From contig NZ_QPGR01000012.1 of the NCBI RefSeq assembly GCF_004323845.1, positions 1 through 53,046 of the forward strand: DNA of 53,046 nucleotides, in the 5' to 3' direction. Shown in pieces: positions 1-10,039 of this stretch. Numbering within the stretch: position 1 is the first letter of the stretch; each line of letters opens with the position of its first letter. Position numbers and translations under genes: made by a program. The stretch is from Campylobacter novaezeelandiae (GTDB lineage Bacteria > Campylobacterota > Campylobacteria > Campylobacterales > Campylobacteraceae). Under the pieces are notes generated by a model, which was given only the letters and a program-made list of their open reading frames with translations, was not told the origin of the DNA and did not search any database.

Positions 1-198
1 TAGTGATTATTGCTTCATTGTATAGCGTTGCTTTAGCTTTAAATCATAGTTATCATAGCAAGTCTTAGTAATTTGCAACAAGAATATATGGAAGGTAGAA
101 GTATGACTTGTGGGAATATTTTCACAATTGTTAGCAATACATCAATACCAATATCAAGTTCGTTTTAAATTGGGTATTTGTATCGCTAAAGGCTAATT
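1..198. other. Gene-poor left edge, possible end of a truncated gene
   Basis: One frame enters from the left edge and stays open from base 3 to a TAG at 66-68. It would encode the last 21 residues of a protein with a hydrophobic stretch (IIASLYSVALAL). The remaining bases to 198 carry stops in all frames, apart from a 26-codon ATG-started frame that I do not believe. The open piece could be the true C-terminus of a neighbouring gene or chance. I recognise nothing in it. Confidence 0.2.
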
Positions 199-405
199 AT
201 GGGATTAGTATATTCTCAATGTTGTAATCAAGTTATTGATACAAACTTACGTTATACAGTAAAACCATTATTAAAACTTGAAGAAGTAAAACTTAAACAA
301 GAAAACAAGGAAAAAAATATCGAAGTAAGTAAAGATATTAATATAAATGTGGATAATCAAGTAGATACTAGCAAAAAAGATAAGCTTTTAGACATATTTG
401 TTTAA
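199..405 (+). CDS. Small hypothetical protein, possibly a gene fragment
   Basis: This is a 68-codon frame starting ATG and ending TAA. The N-terminus has two adjacent cysteines (SQCCNQ). The second half is very charged, rich in Lys, Glu, Asn and Asp, and looks like a low-complexity tail. I do not recognise the family. No convincing Shine-Dalgarno sequence precedes the ATG; the bases just upstream are aaaggctaatt, where AAAGG is weak but usable. It sits in a stretch of about 1.5 kb that otherwise looks non-coding, so it may be the surviving 3' part of a decayed gene. Confidence that it is expressed is low. Confidence 0.25.
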   Translation: MGLVYSQCCNQVIDTNLRYTVKPLLKLEEVKLKQENKEKNIEVSKDININVDNQVDTSKKDKLLDIFV

Positions 406-1499
406 TTCGTTGTAAAAAGATTCTTATAGTTTTATGCTTCTTTTACTTTAATTACTCTTTGCTTATTTAAATAAAAAAGTTCTTGGGCTTTATTTTTATT
501 TCTTTAAGCTTTATATGTCTTTGAAGTTTTTGATATTAAAAGGGGTGGATTGATTATCATTCGTTCTTTGATGGTTGAAATTTTATTATTAGCTTCGTTC
601 GTTATAGTTGTAATGAGTTGCTACATTTCGCCAAAGCATTTATTATAAATTGATTATATAATGCTTAGTATTTTTTTAGTCTTGTAAAAAATTTTTCTTG
701 TTCAGCTTTTTCGTGTTATACGTTTATCATTATTTATATTCAAGATAAATTCTAAGTTTGTTATTTTGTATCCTATTTTATAAGTTTTGATTTCTAGTAA
801 AACAATATTTGATTGCTATTTATATCTTATTCGGTTGTTTAACCTTAATTAAAACGCTTGTATTCTAAAAGAGTTTTTGTTCTTTTGTGATGCTACACAT
901 TGATTTTAAAGCTTTGTTTTGTTTAAGTTCGCAAACAGGTATATTATAATTTTTATATATAAGTTGATCTCATTTGTTAGATATCGTTAAGTTTTATGGG
1001 TAAAATCTTTTTTTTGATCTAGTAAATATTATAAGACTATCATTTAGCTGATATATAGTCTTATTCTTATAAATTTAAAAAGTGGCATAGTTCTAAAAAC
1101 ATTTATTTCTTTAATTGTTTTTTAAAATCCTCGACATAAGTTTTTTGCCATATTATTAATTAAATTAAATTATATAATTATAATTAATTTCTTTACTTCT
1201 GTTTTCTTTCCGCTATCAAACTTCAAATATTTCACTTAATGTCATTTCATATACTTGAAATAAAACGTCTTTTAGTTATTGATTAAAAATTAAGTTCAAA
1301 AGTTTAAAAATGTAAAAAATAAATTTGAAATTATTTTAATTTATAAATTTATGCAATTTTAGTATTTTAATGAAAAGATTTTTATCAAAAATATTCTATA
1401 GATGAATTTTAGCTGACTATAAAATTTAACAAAATATTATAATCTTGAGATTTATAGAAAATATTTAAGAATTATAAATTTTTAAATTAAAAGACTTAG
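406..1499. other. About 1.1 kb without a credible gene, probably decayed DNA
   Basis: All six frames are broken by stops at short intervals. Some short translations on the minus strand have protein-like composition (for example around 560-700, NEANNKISTIKERM), which hints at an old coding sequence, perhaps a mobile-element remnant. I cannot assign a family. No inverted-repeat ends or target duplications were found by eye. A run of alternating A/T words lies at about 1140-1200. The stretch ends at a tRNA gene, a common neighbourhood for inserted and later eroded DNA. Confidence 0.4.
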
Positions 1500-1589
1500 T
1501 GGCGGACAGAGAGGGATTTGAACCCTCGAGACCCGTTAAGATCTGCACCCTTAGCAGGGGTGTGGTTTCAGCCACTCACCCATCTGTCC
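1500..1589 (-). tRNA. tRNA-Ser (anticodon GCT)
   Basis: Read on the minus strand from 1589, the acceptor stem GGACAGA pairs with TCTGTCC near the 3' end, followed by discriminator G and an encoded CCA (1500-1502). The anticodon stem CACCC/GGGTG encloses CTGCTAA, giving anticodon GCT, which reads AGC/AGU serine codons. The T arm carries the conserved GGTTCAAATCC. The length of 90 nt and a long variable arm (about 18 nt, with GATC and GGGTCT elements) fit a class II serine tRNA. It stands alone between the decayed left region and the nrf genes. Confidence 0.95.
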
Positions 1590-1634
1590 TTTAAAATGGG
1601 TATTATATATAAATTTGCTTAAAATTAGCCTTAA

Positions 1635-2189
1635 TTAAAGACTTAAATAGGCTAATAAAAAAGTGATCAAAATACCCAGCAATAGCACATAAATTTGCTT
1701 TTTTCTATTTTTTTTACTTGCAAATAAAGTAATAAATAAGCCTGAAAAATAAAGAAAAAATAATGCACATCCAAAAGCAATTGAAAGCACAGAAAAATAC
1801 CACATTCCTTTATTTTTATGAAGCATTATTAAATCACCTAATAAACTTCTTGTTTTGGTTGTGATTTTATATTCATTATCGTTTATTTTAGCAATACTTG
1901 CTTGATAATGTATTCCACCTATATTAATACTATTATTTTTCTTATCTTTGAATAATTTTGTATTTGAAGGAATGCTTAAGTTATTTTCTTTTAAAAAATT
2001 AAGTAAAAAATTTCCTTGCTCTTCATCTTTTATATTTTGTTTGATTATATAATTTTCTTCTTTTATTCCAATATCTTGCTTAAAGCCAAAAATATATGCT
2101 ATGCCAGAAATAGAAAAAATGAATGCCATAGGTAAGAAAAATAAACTAATATAAATATGGATTTGTCTAAATAGCTGATTTTTGTTCAT
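1635..2189 (-). CDS. PepSY-associated membrane protein
   Basis: This is a 184-residue inner-membrane protein. Residues about 12-36 form a first hydrophobic helix beginning RQIHIYISLFFLPMAF, the typical start of PepSY-associated TM proteins. A soluble domain (about 37-120) follows. Two helices lie at about 130-155 and 163-183, and MLHKNKGMWYF precedes the first. The start is supported by AAGGGGAAC just upstream of the ATG. It lies about 100 bases downstream of nrfA in the same direction, matching the neighbour of nrfA in C. jejuni (Cj1356c, from memory). Family members are linked to redox or metal handling in membranes, but the role here is not known. Confidence 0.75.
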   Translation of the reverse strand: MNKNQLFRQIHIYISLFFLPMAFIFSISGIAYIFGFKQDIGIKEENYIIKQNIKDEEQGNFLLNFLKENNLSIPSNTKLFKDKKNNSINIGGIHYQASIAKINDNEYKITTKTRSLLGDLIMLHKNKGMWYFSVLSIAFGCALFFLYFSGLFITLFASKKNRKKQIYVLLLGILITFLLAYLSL

Positions 2190-2253
2190 TGTTCCCCTTT
2201 TTTTTATTTTTTATAATTTATTATAAAGTGGGAACCTAAAGCGAAAGTGAAAT

Positions 2254-2286
2254 TTAGAAGATAGAAAGGTTAAATCTATCTTCTAA
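2254..2286 (-). terminator. Hairpin between nrfA and the PepSY-type gene
   Basis: A 12-base inverted repeat (2254-2265 and 2275-2286, arms ttagaagataga / tctatcttctaa) with a 9-base loop lies directly after the nrfA stop codon. On the minus strand it is followed only by a short T run. It may therefore act as a partial terminator or as a 3' stabilising stem between nrfA and the next gene rather than as a full stop. Confidence 0.5.
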
Positions 2287-2290
2287 TTTT

Positions 2291-4099
2291 TTATTTTTTA
2301 TCAATAACTTGATAATTATAAGGTTTAATATTTTTATCATTCTCTAAAAGATCTGATGGAGGATTTCCGTTAATATTGGAATGTTTATAATATCTTTCTT
2401 CAGCTTTATGTCCATTAAGATCTGTTTTATAATAAATTTCTCCAGGATTTAATTTTTGAATATCCTCAAAACCTAAATTAGAAATTTTAAAATTGTTTAT
2501 TTTATTAGCAGTTGCAATTTCTACAAGTTTGGCTTGCCCAAGTCTTGCCATATCTACAGCCTGCAATAGCATTCTTGATGCTTCTCTAGGGTTATGAAAT
2601 CCTGTTGAATTTTCAGCACCGATAAAATCTGCTCTCATTTGAGCTTTTCTATGAAGTTCTAAAACTTCTTTTAATTCATTGTTGATTTTTTGATTATTAT
2701 TTTTATATTCTGGCATGTTAGATAAAGTATCTCTTAAAGTTTTGATATCTTGAATAAGACTTACGATAGCATATTCTGCAGTTCTTAGATCATAAGCTAC
2801 TGAATTTTGAATATCTTTAATTTGTGCCTTTAGATAGCTTTCGCTTTGAGTATGACAAGTTTTACAAGCTGAATTTATATCTTGTAAAGGAGAGGTAATA
2901 TTATGTTGAGTAAGCTTTTTAGCGCCTTTTCTAATATAAGGCATATGACAATCAGCACAGCTTACTCCATTGGCAGCATGAACTCCACCACTGTATAATT
3001 CACTTTCTGGATGTTGAATTTTAAGCATAGGCGCACCAGTTATTTTATGATCCCAATCTTTTGCAAAAATAGAACGAACTTTTTCATAATAATCATCAAA
3101 CATTTCAATTCTAAATGGTTGTCCTTTTTTCCATTCAGCCCAAGGGAAAACTAACTCTAAACCATCAGCTTCAATTTCAATGGCCTGATTACCATCTCTC
3201 CAAGAGTCAAATTCATCATAAGTTTTTTGAGTTCCATCCCACCATTTTTTGGTATTATCATTTGCTATGCTTTCACCAATTACTTTTACTTTTGTTCCTG
3301 TTGGTTTAAAGTAGTATTCTACATGGCATTGAGAGCAAACAAGAGTTCTCATTTCCTCTCTAGTTGCTTTAATTCCTTGTATAGGATCTTTTTCATATCC
3401 TCTTGCAACTAAAGCATTGATAGCTGCAGGTCTAGTGAGTCTTAAGCTCATGTCATTTGGATTATGACAATCAGCACAAGTTACACCCATTCTTTTTCCG
3501 CCATGTATACTTTGATGTTCTGGTATGTTTGTTGGTGTACTCATATTATCAGGAATATTTTTAATCATAGTCCAGTATTTAGTAGTGTTAAAAGCCACCC
3601 AATCATTTTTTGCGACATTTTTTATAAGCCAAGGTGTCCATCCACTATGGCAATTCATACAAGCAGTTGGCTGACCTTGAAAAGCTTTATATCCATGTGC
3701 ATTTAAAAAATCTTTATTATTTCTTGCTGTATCCATTTGATCAACTTGAACCCAAAAATGTCCTCTTTCTTCATTTGCGTCAAGAGCAAAAGGATAGCCA
3801 GCCCAAAGTACAGTTAGTTGTGGATAGCGTATAAGTTTAGAATAAGCTAAATTTCCACCATATTCTGTTGGAATTGGTTTTTCTTGTTCAACTTTTAAAT
3901 ACATGTCTAAATGATCTGGAAAATTCTTCCCCCATACATCAAATGTTGGATTATCATCACTTAGTTCAACGAAATTTTTACTATCAATTCCGCCCAAACT
4001 TTCTTGTTGTTTTTTGCTTATATCATTATTGAGCCAGAGAACTCCAGCAATTAAAATGACTAAAGCAATTATACCAGGGTATAAAATTTTTTTATTCAT
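2291..4099 (-). CDS. nrfA: Periplasmic pentaheme nitrite reductase NrfA
   Basis: Catalytic subunit of cytochrome c nitrite reductase; it reduces nitrite to ammonium in the periplasm with six electrons. The 602-residue protein has an N-terminal membrane or signal helix (residues about 7-24). Five c-type heme motifs are visible: CMNCH (147-151), CADCH (208-212), CSQCH (255-259), CADCH (381-385) and CKTCH (412-416). Most NrfA proteins have CXXCK at the first, catalytic heme; here it is CXXCH, as known for Campylobacter NrfA. A Shine-Dalgarno TAGGAGG lies just upstream of the ATG. It is 20 bases downstream of nrfH, its electron donor, so the two form an operon. In related species the enzyme supports nitrite respiration and protects against nitrosative stress. 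Confidence 0.97.
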   Translation of the reverse strand: MNKKILYPGIIALVILIAGVLWLNNDISKKQQESLGGIDSKNFVELSDDNPTFDVWGKNFPDHLDMYLKVEQEKPIPTEYGGNLAYSKLIRYPQLTVLWAGYPFALDANEERGHFWVQVDQMDTARNNKDFLNAHGYKAFQGQPTACMNCHSGWTPWLIKNVAKNDWVAFNTTKYWTMIKNIPDNMSTPTNIPEHQSIHGGKRMGVTCADCHNPNDMSLRLTRPAAINALVARGYEKDPIQGIKATREEMRTLVCSQCHVEYYFKPTGTKVKVIGESIANDNTKKWWDGTQKTYDEFDSWRDGNQAIEIEADGLELVFPWAEWKKGQPFRIEMFDDYYEKVRSIFAKDWDHKITGAPMLKIQHPESELYSGGVHAANGVSCADCHMPYIRKGAKKLTQHNITSPLQDINSACKTCHTQSESYLKAQIKDIQNSVAYDLRTAEYAIVSLIQDIKTLRDTLSNMPEYKNNNQKINNELKEVLELHRKAQMRADFIGAENSTGFHNPREASRMLLQAVDMARLGQAKLVEIATANKINNFKISNLGFEDIQKLNPGEIYYKTDLNGHKAEERYYKHSNINGNPPSDLLENDKNIKPYNYQVIDKK

Positions 4100-4118
4100 A
4101 ATAATTTCCTCCTAATAG

Positions 4119-4619
4119 TTAAAATCCAAGTTTGTGTCCTACGCCACTATGGCAAGAAGCACAATTTAAAGCATTATTTGAATGATGATTTGTTGTTGCA
4201 TTTATTGCACTTGCCGCATAATCTGCATGACAACGGATGCAATTATCTTGAACCATTTTTTTGCTCTTCTCATTAGCACTAAGATTGGTTGGCAATTCAT
4301 CAAGCTTAAAAGTAAATGCATAAGCATGTCCTAGACCACTTTGAGCTTTTGCGATCCATTTGTTGATAAAATTATGTGGTAAATGACAATCAGAACAAGT
4401 CGCTCTAGGTTCACCAGCAATTTTCTTAGAATGAGGCCCTGCAAGATAGTCATTATAAACTTCATTCATAATATGACAATTATTACAAGATTCGCTAGCG
4501 TTGCTTAGATAAGAAGTTCCTTTTGCATTATAGAAAGTGTAAAAACCAATAATGAAAAAAGCTATAAGAAGAATTAAAAAAATACTAGAAAGGCTTAAAA
4601 AAGGTTTTTTATGTTTCAA
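4119..4619 (-). CDS. nrfH: Tetraheme quinol dehydrogenase NrfH
   Basis: Membrane-anchored NapC/NirT-family cytochrome that takes electrons from menaquinol and passes them to NrfA. The 166-residue protein has one N-terminal transmembrane helix (about 10-30) and four CXXCH heme motifs: CNNCH (45-49), CSDCH (75-79), CIRCH (127-131) and CASCH (153-157). The start codon is TTG at 4619-4617, six bases after AGGAG on the minus strand; no ATG fits better. It is the first gene of nrfHA. The roughly 200-base gap to the divergent ppk must hold both promoters, but I could not assign their -10 boxes with confidence. Confidence 0.95.
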   Translation of the reverse strand: MKHKKPFLSLSSIFLILLIAFFIIGFYTFYNAKGTSYLSNASESCNNCHIMNEVYNDYLAGPHSKKIAGEPRATCSDCHLPHNFINKWIAKAQSGLGHAYAFTFKLDELPTNLSANEKSKKMVQDNCIRCHADYAASAINATTNHHSNNALNCASCHSGVGHKLGF

Positions 4620-4820
4620 AAAAATCTCCTTTAGTAAATTTGTTTAAAGAAAATGAAAATTAAAATTTTAACTAATATATATTTAATATTAATTTAAGGA
4701 TATATTTACTCTTAATTAGTTTAAAAGGGTATATTATTTAAATTAGTGAAATCTTTACCAATTTATAATATTATTAACAAATTGTTATTTTTTAAATTGC
4801 TAGGTTGTAAGGAGTTTTGA

Positions 4821-6911
4821 ATGCAAATTAATCCTAGTATGTTTTTAAACAGGGAACTTTCTTGGCTTAAATTTAATTCCCGCGTTTTAGATCAATGTTC
4901 TAAAGATTTACCTTTGCTTGAAAAATTAAAATTTATTGCAATTTATTGTACTAATTTAGATGAATTTTATATGATTAGAGTTGCAGGATTAAAACAACTT
5001 TTTTCTGTAGGAATTAATACAAGCAGTAGTGATGAGATGACTCCTTTAAAACAATTAAAAGAAATTCGTAAATATCTTCATCAAGAACAAAAACTTTTAG
5101 AAGAATATTTTATTAAAATCACCAAAGAGCTTGAAAAAGAAAATCTATTCATTAAGCCCTATGAAAAACTTGATAAAAATTTAAAAGCAAAATGTGATGA
5201 GTATTTTTTTTCTTATATTTTTTCTGTAATTGTTCCTATAGCAGTAGATGCTACACATCCTTTTCCGCATTTAAATAATTTATCCTTTTCTTTAGTAGTT
5301 AAAATTTGTGATAAAAGTAATCCTGAGCTTATTAAATTTGGAATGATTAGAATTCCTAGGGTATTACCAAGATTTTATGAAGTAAGTTCAAATATTTATG
5401 TTCCTATTGAAAGTATAGTAACCCCTCATATAGAAGATATCTTTCCAGGTTATAAGCTTTTATCTTCAGCAGCTTTTAGAGTTACAAGAAATGCTGATAT
5501 AGTTATAGAAGAAGAAGAAGCAGATGATTTTATGATGATTTTAGAACAAGGTTTAAAGCTTCGTAGAAAAGGTGCTTTTGTAAGACTTCAGATCCAAAAA
5601 AATGCTGATGAACAAATTATGGAATTTTTAAATACTCATATGAAAATTTTTAATAAAGATATTTATGAGTATTCTATACTTTTAAATTTACCAGCACTTT
5701 GGCAAATTATTGAAAATAAAACCTTTACTCATCTTTTAAATCCACTTTATACTCCAAAGGTATTGCCTCCTTTTGATGAAAACACTTCGATTTTTAATGC
5801 TATAGATAAAGAAGATATAATGATATTGCAACCTTTTGAAAGTTTTGATCCTGTGTATAAATTTATAAAAGAGGCAAGCAAAGATCCAGAGGTTATATCT
5901 ATAAGAATGACACTTTATAGAGTTGAAAAAAACTCAAATATAGTTCAAGCTTTAATTGATGCTGCAAGTGACGGAAAACAAGTAACAGTTATGGTTGAAC
6001 TTAAAGCAAGATTTGATGAGGAAAATAATTTACATTGGGCTAAAGCTTTAGAAGATGCGGGTGCTCATGTGATTTATGGTATTACTGGATTTAAAGTGCA
6101 TGCTAAAGTTTCGCAAGTAATTAGAAAGCATAACGATAAACTTAAATTCTATGTGCATTTAAGCACGGGAAACTATAATGCAAGTAGTGCTAAGATTTAT
6201 ACAGATGTGAGTTATTTTACTAGTAAGGAAGAATTTGCAAAAGATACAACTAGTTTTTTTCATATTCTTTCAGGATTTAATAAAAATAGAACTTTAAAAA
6301 CTTTAGCAATGAGTCCTAATCAAATTAAAGAAAAAATTCTTGAAATGATCCGCGTAGAAAGTTTAAAAGAGCAAGAAGGTGTAATTATTGCTAAAATGAA
6401 TTCTTTAGTTGATCCTGATATTATTAAAGCCCTATACGAAGCTTCTATTAAGGGAGTTAAAATCGATCTTATTGTGCGCGGAATTTGTTGTTTAAGACCA
6501 GGTGAGTCTTATAGTAAAAATATTAGAGTTAAAAGTATTATTGGTAAATACTTAGAACATGCAAGGATTTTTTATTTTAAACATAGTGAACCGAATTATT
6601 TTATTTCAAGTGCTGATTGGATGCCTAGAAATTTAGAAAGAAGATTGGAATTAATGTCTCCTATTTTTGATGAAAGAAGTAAGGCTAAACTTTCTAAAAT
6701 TTTACATTTACAACTTGATGATAATACCTTATCTTATGAGTTAAATAATCATGGAGAATACTATAAAATAACCCCTAAAAAAAATGAAAAACGCATAAAT
6801 TCTCATACTATTTTAGAAGAATATGTGAGTAAAATTTATAAAACTTTAAAAAAAGATACGGATCAAAGCAAGGCAAAATCGTTAGCTATCAAGCTTTTTA
6901 AAAATGATTAA
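4821..6911 (+). CDS. ppk: Polyphosphate kinase 1
   Basis: Transfers the terminal phosphate of ATP to inorganic polyphosphate and the reverse, through a phosphohistidine intermediate. The 696 residues match the family length. The N-terminal domain starts with [16 protein letters not shown], followed by the head domain and two C-terminal phospholipase D-like domains. Catalytic histidines are visible in GFKVHAKV (His427, the autophosphorylated one by family analogy) and [11 protein letters not shown] (His580). The start is supported by AAGGAG 8 bases upstream of the ATG. It is a single gene, divergent from nrfHA and converging on the phosphatase gene with a 4-base overlap of their 3' ends. Confidence 0.97.
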   Translation: MQINPSMFLNRELSWLKFNSRVLDQCSKDLPLLEKLKFIAIYCTNLDEFYMIRVAGLKQLFSVGINTSSSDEMTPLKQLKEIRKYLHQEQKLLEEYFIKITKELEKENLFIKPYEKLDKNLKAKCDEYFFSYIFSVIVPIAVDATHPFPHLNNLSFSLVVKICDKSNPELIKFGMIRIPRVLPRFYEVSSNIYVPIESIVTPHIEDIFPGYKLLSSAAFRVTRNADIVIEEEEADDFMMILEQGLKLRRKGAFVRLQIQKNADEQIMEFLNTHMKIFNKDIYEYSILLNLPALWQIIENKTFTHLLNPLYTPKVLPPFDENTSIFNAIDKEDIMILQPFESFDPVYKFIKEASKDPEVISIRMTLYRVEKNSNIVQALIDAASDGKQVTVMVELKARFDEENNLHWAKALEDAGAHVIYGITGFKVHAKVSQVIRKHNDKLKFYVHLSTGNYNASSAKIYTDVSYFTSKEEFAKDTTSFFHILSGFNKNRTLKTLAMSPNQIKEKILEMIRVESLKEQEGVIIAKMNSLVDPDIIKALYEASIKGVKIDLIVRGICCLRPGESYSKNIRVKSIIGKYLEHARIFYFKHSEPNYFISSADWMPRNLERRLELMSPIFDERSKAKLSKILHLQLDDNTLSYELNNHGEYYKITPKKNEKRINSHTILEEYVSKIYKTLKKDTDQSKAKSLAIKLFKND

Positions 6912-6926
6912 GTTTTTAAAAAGCTT
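6891..6926. terminator. Bidirectional terminator shared by ppk and the phosphatase gene
   Basis: A perfect 14-base inverted repeat (6891-6904 aagctttttaaaaa, 6913-6926 tttttaaaaagctt) with an 8-base loop contains the stop codons of both converging genes. The stem is AT-rich with A and T runs on both sides, so it can work in either direction. Confidence 0.65.
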
Positions 6927-7360
6927 AAAAGATTATTACAAGCTAAAGAGATTATTTTATAAGTTTCGTCAAAATTATGCGTAAACCAAGGATCTGGAAC
7001 TTCGTTGTAGTTTAATTCTTTTGCAAATTGAGTAAGTTTTAAAATTTTATTTTCTATATTTTTAAAATCTTTTAAAACATTATTAAAATTAGAATTATCC
7101 ATAACTATAATATAATCATTATTGTCACACATGGTTTGCGTTAGTTTTTTACTAATAAATCCATTTGCTTGAATACTTGCTTTTTTAAGCTGTTCTTTTG
7201 TTTTTACGTGCATATCTTCTCCATCGTGATAACCAGAAGTTCCAGCACTTGTAACTTCTATATGTATAGTATTATCTTTTTTGATTAAATCTTTCATAAT
7301 AAATTCAGCCATAGGGGATCGGCATATATTTCCTAAGCATACAAAACAAATTTTTTTCAT
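6908..7360 (-). CDS. Low-molecular-weight protein tyrosine phosphatase
   Basis: The 150-residue protein has the family signature at its N-terminus: [12 protein letters not shown] (residues about 8-19), the CX5R phosphate-binding loop with nucleophilic Cys8 and Arg14. The general acid lies in the loop VPDPWF near residue 128. Such enzymes dephosphorylate tyrosine or arginine on proteins; bacterial ones are often tied to polysaccharide export, but no such genes are next to it. The start is preceded by AAAGGGAAAG. The product corresponds to C. jejuni Cj1258 from memory. It is first of nothing obvious: the upstream glycosylase gene ends 17 bases before it, so the two are probably co-transcribed. 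Confidence 0.9.
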   Translation of the reverse strand: MKKICFVCLGNICRSPMAEFIMKDLIKKDNTIHIEVTSAGTSGYHDGEDMHVKTKEQLKKASIQANGFISKKLTQTMCDNNDYIIVMDNSNFNNVLKDFKNIENKILKLTQFAKELNYNEVPDPWFTHNFDETYKIISLACNNLLSFLKT

Positions 7361-7377
7361 TCTTTCCCTTTTTTGAT

Positions 7378-7878
7378 TTATTCTAATATAGCTTGGTATT
7401 TTTTAACAAGTTGTTCGAAGCTAAAATTTAAATTTGCAGGTGAGCTTGATGGAAGATTTAGAATTTGAATATCAGGGTAAGCTTCTTTTACAAAAGCTTC
7501 TTGATATTTTTTAAATAAAGCAAAAGCCTTTTTGCCTGTTATGGCTATTTTTTCAATTTTAGCTTTATCTAGAATTTGATTTAAATCATTCATCTTTGGA
7601 AAACTTATAGTTTTATCATTTGAATTTTTAATTTTACAACTTTGTAAAACGTCCCATAAAGCTATGTGATGTGTTTTTAAAAATTTTTTTTGAGCATTAA
7701 TATTATTTAGTGATTTTGCTTGATATAATTTTTCTAAAATTCTCCAAAAATGATTTCTTGGATGTTGATAGTAAAATCCACTAATTCTTGATTTTATTGA
7801 TGGAAAAGAACCTAAGATTAGTATTTTTGAATTTCTATCAAAAAAAGGTTCTAAAGGATGGATTATGATATCATTCAT
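7378..7878 (-). CDS. Hypoxanthine-type (mismatch-specific) DNA glycosylase
   Basis: A 166-residue member of the uracil-DNA glycosylase superfamily. Motif 1 is [10 protein letters not shown] (residues about 22-31), followed by [13 protein letters not shown], typical of the deoxyinosine/hypoxanthine-DNA glycosylase group (UDG family 6). The C-terminal DNA-intercalation motif reads LPSSSPAN. The expected role is removal of deaminated adenine from DNA in base excision repair. It overlaps the end of pnp by 8 bases (ATG inside the pnp 3' end), so translation is probably coupled. The exact base specificity cannot be read from sequence. Confidence 0.85.
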   Translation of the reverse strand: MNDIIIHPLEPFFDRNSKILILGSFPSIKSRISGFYYQHPRNHFWRILEKLYQAKSLNNINAQKKFLKTHHIALWDVLQSCKIKNSNDKTISFPKMNDLNQILDKAKIEKIAITGKKAFALFKKYQEAFVKEAYPDIQILNLPSSSPANLNFSFEQLVKKYQAILE

Positions 7879-9970
7879 TTGCTAAATCTACAGAAATTTT
7901 TCCATTTTTAATTTCATTAATCTTAACTTTTATTTCATCTCCAATATTGAGTGTGCTTTTGATTTTAGAGCTATGAAGCAATCCATCTATGCCATTTTTA
8001 AGTTCAATAAAAGCACCAAAAGAGGTAACTTTTTTTACAATACCTGTAAATTCCTGATGAAGTTCAAATTCTGAAATATCTTTTAGGGTTTCTTTTTTCT
8101 TTCCTTTAGTGATATTTAAAATGTATTCTTTGGCTAATTTTATACATTCATTATTATTACTTGCAATTTTTATTTCACCTTTTTCTCTATCAATATCAAT
8201 ACAAACATCAAATTTTTCAACAATTTCTTTAATTGTTTTTCCACCTTGTCCTATAATATCAACAATTTTTGAAGGATCGATTTTAAATAATTCTAATTTT
8301 GGCAAAATTTCTTCATTGACTATAATATTTTCATTAGCTTTTTGCATGATATTAAGAATATGAATTCTTGCTTCTTTTGCTTGCATAAGAGCTTCTTTTA
8401 ATATTTCTTTATTTATGCCACCAAGTTTTATATCCATTTGCAAAGCAGTAATACCATCTTTATTTCCAGCTACTTTAAAGTCCATATCCCCATCGTGATC
8501 TTCTAAACCCATAATATCGGTTAATATAGCGTATTTGTCTTTTTCAAAAATAAGTCCCATAGCAACACCTGCTATAAGGTCAATGCTTTGTACTCCAGCA
8601 GCTCTTAAAGCCAAAGATCCTCCACATACTGAAGCCATAGAACTTGAACCATTGCTTTCTAAAATTTCACTTACTAAACGAATTACATAAGGATAATCTT
8701 CATCAATACTTGGATAAAGAGCTCTTTTAGCTAAATTTCCATGGCCTAATTCTCGTCTTCCAGGTGCTTTTATAGGACTTGCTTCACCAACGCTAAATCC
8801 TGGAAAATTATAATTAACCATAAAGCGTTCATTGATAGGATTTTTTTCTGTGAGCAAGTCTATCATTTGCGCATCATTGTCATTGCCTAAAGTAGCTACT
8901 ACAAGTGCTTGAGTTTGGCCTCTTGTAAAAAGGCAAGATCCGTGTGCATTTGGTAAAATATTTGTTTCTATATCGATAGGGCGTACTTCATTTAAAGCTC
9001 TTCCATCAGCTCTTTTTCTTTCATAAATAATTTGTTCTCTTATAATTTTTCTTTTAATTAAAAATAGAGTATTTAAAATTTCTTCTTGACTCCATCCTTC
9101 GTTAGAATGAAAATTTAGGATTTTTTGAGAAATTTTATCAAGTTCGCTTGCTCGTTCACTTTTTGCCATTTGATTGATAGCATTTTTGATATCATTTAGA
9201 TAATTTTTTTCTATAAATTCAAAAAGTTCATTATTTTCTATTTGTTCTTTTAGTTCAATATCAATTTCTTTTTTATGTTTAGCGAAAGTTTTTTCATAAA
9301 TACAAGATGCTTCATAAATTGCTTGTTGAGCCATCTCTAAAGCTTTGATTGTCTCATCTTCGCTTAATTCATTCATTTTTTGAGTATCATTATCCTTACT
9401 TGGCAAGGCTCTCATTTCTATCATTAAAAGTTCATCTTTTACCCCAGATACATAAAGATCTAAAGAGCTTTTTTGAAGTTCTTGATTGTTTGGATTAAGA
9501 ATAAATTCTTCATTAATTTTTGCAATACGCACCCCGCACACTGGAGCTTTAATAGGAATTCCGCTTATATAAAGAGCAATACTTGCAGCATTTAAACTTA
9601 TTACCTGTAAATCTGTTTCACAATCAGCTGAAAGTATCATTACAGTAATTTGTGTAGGATAAAGATAACCTTTTGGAAATAATGGTCTTAAACTTCTATC
9701 AATAATTCTTGCATTTAAGGTTTCTATATCGCTTGGCTTAGTTTCTCTTTTTACATATCCGCCTGGAATTTTACCTGCAGCATATGCTTTTTCTATATAT
9801 TGAACGGTTAAGGGTAGAAAATCTTCTTCAACTTTTTTATCCTCTTTTGCAATAGTTGCTAAAACAACGCTTTTTCCAACTTGAAGTAAGACAGAACCTA
9901 GAGCTTGTCTAGCTACTTTGTCAATATAAAAAGTTTCTAAATTTTTATTAATTTGTATGTTATATTGCAT
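7871..9970 (-). CDS. pnp: Polynucleotide phosphorylase
   Basis: A 3'-to-5' phosphorolytic exoribonuclease of mRNA decay that works as a trimer. The chosen start at 9970 gives [10 protein letters not shown], with AAGGAAA upstream; a longer frame to 10030 adds 20 residues without family support. Order: first RNase PH domain, alpha-helical linker, second RNase PH domain with [15 protein letters not shown] and [14 protein letters not shown] domain with [12 protein letters not shown], and S1 domain ([17 protein letters not shown]). The 699 residues are about 20 fewer than the C. jejuni protein as I remember it; the difference appears to be a gap before MNELSEDE in the first domain. Its 3' end overlaps the glycosylase gene. 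Confidence 0.97.
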   Translation of the reverse strand: MQYNIQINKNLETFYIDKVARQALGSVLLQVGKSVVLATIAKEDKKVEEDFLPLTVQYIEKAYAAGKIPGGYVKRETKPSDIETLNARIIDRSLRPLFPKGYLYPTQITVMILSADCETDLQVISLNAASIALYISGIPIKAPVCGVRIAKINEEFILNPNNQELQKSSLDLYVSGVKDELLMIEMRALPSKDNDTQKMNELSEDETIKALEMAQQAIYEASCIYEKTFAKHKKEIDIELKEQIENNELFEFIEKNYLNDIKNAINQMAKSERASELDKISQKILNFHSNEGWSQEEILNTLFLIKRKIIREQIIYERKRADGRALNEVRPIDIETNILPNAHGSCLFTRGQTQALVVATLGNDNDAQMIDLLTEKNPINERFMVNYNFPGFSVGEASPIKAPGRRELGHGNLAKRALYPSIDEDYPYVIRLVSEILESNGSSSMASVCGGSLALRAAGVQSIDLIAGVAMGLIFEKDKYAILTDIMGLEDHDGDMDFKVAGNKDGITALQMDIKLGGINKEILKEALMQAKEARIHILNIMQKANENIIVNEEILPKLELFKIDPSKIVDIIGQGGKTIKEIVEKFDVCIDIDREKGEIKIASNNNECIKLAKEYILNITKGKKKETLKDISEFELHQEFTGIVKKVTSFGAFIELKNGIDGLLHSSKIKSTLNIGDEIKVKINEIKNGKISVDLANE

Positions 9971-10039
9971 TTTATTTCCTTTTTCTCCAAAAAAAGTATT
10001 TGTTATTTTTTTTAAAAATGAATTAAACAAGATAATCCT

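Noticed and set aside
9971..10030. Twenty-residue N-terminal extension of Pnp
   Set aside because: The internal ATG at 9970 has a good ribosome binding site and the family N-terminus; the extension has neither.
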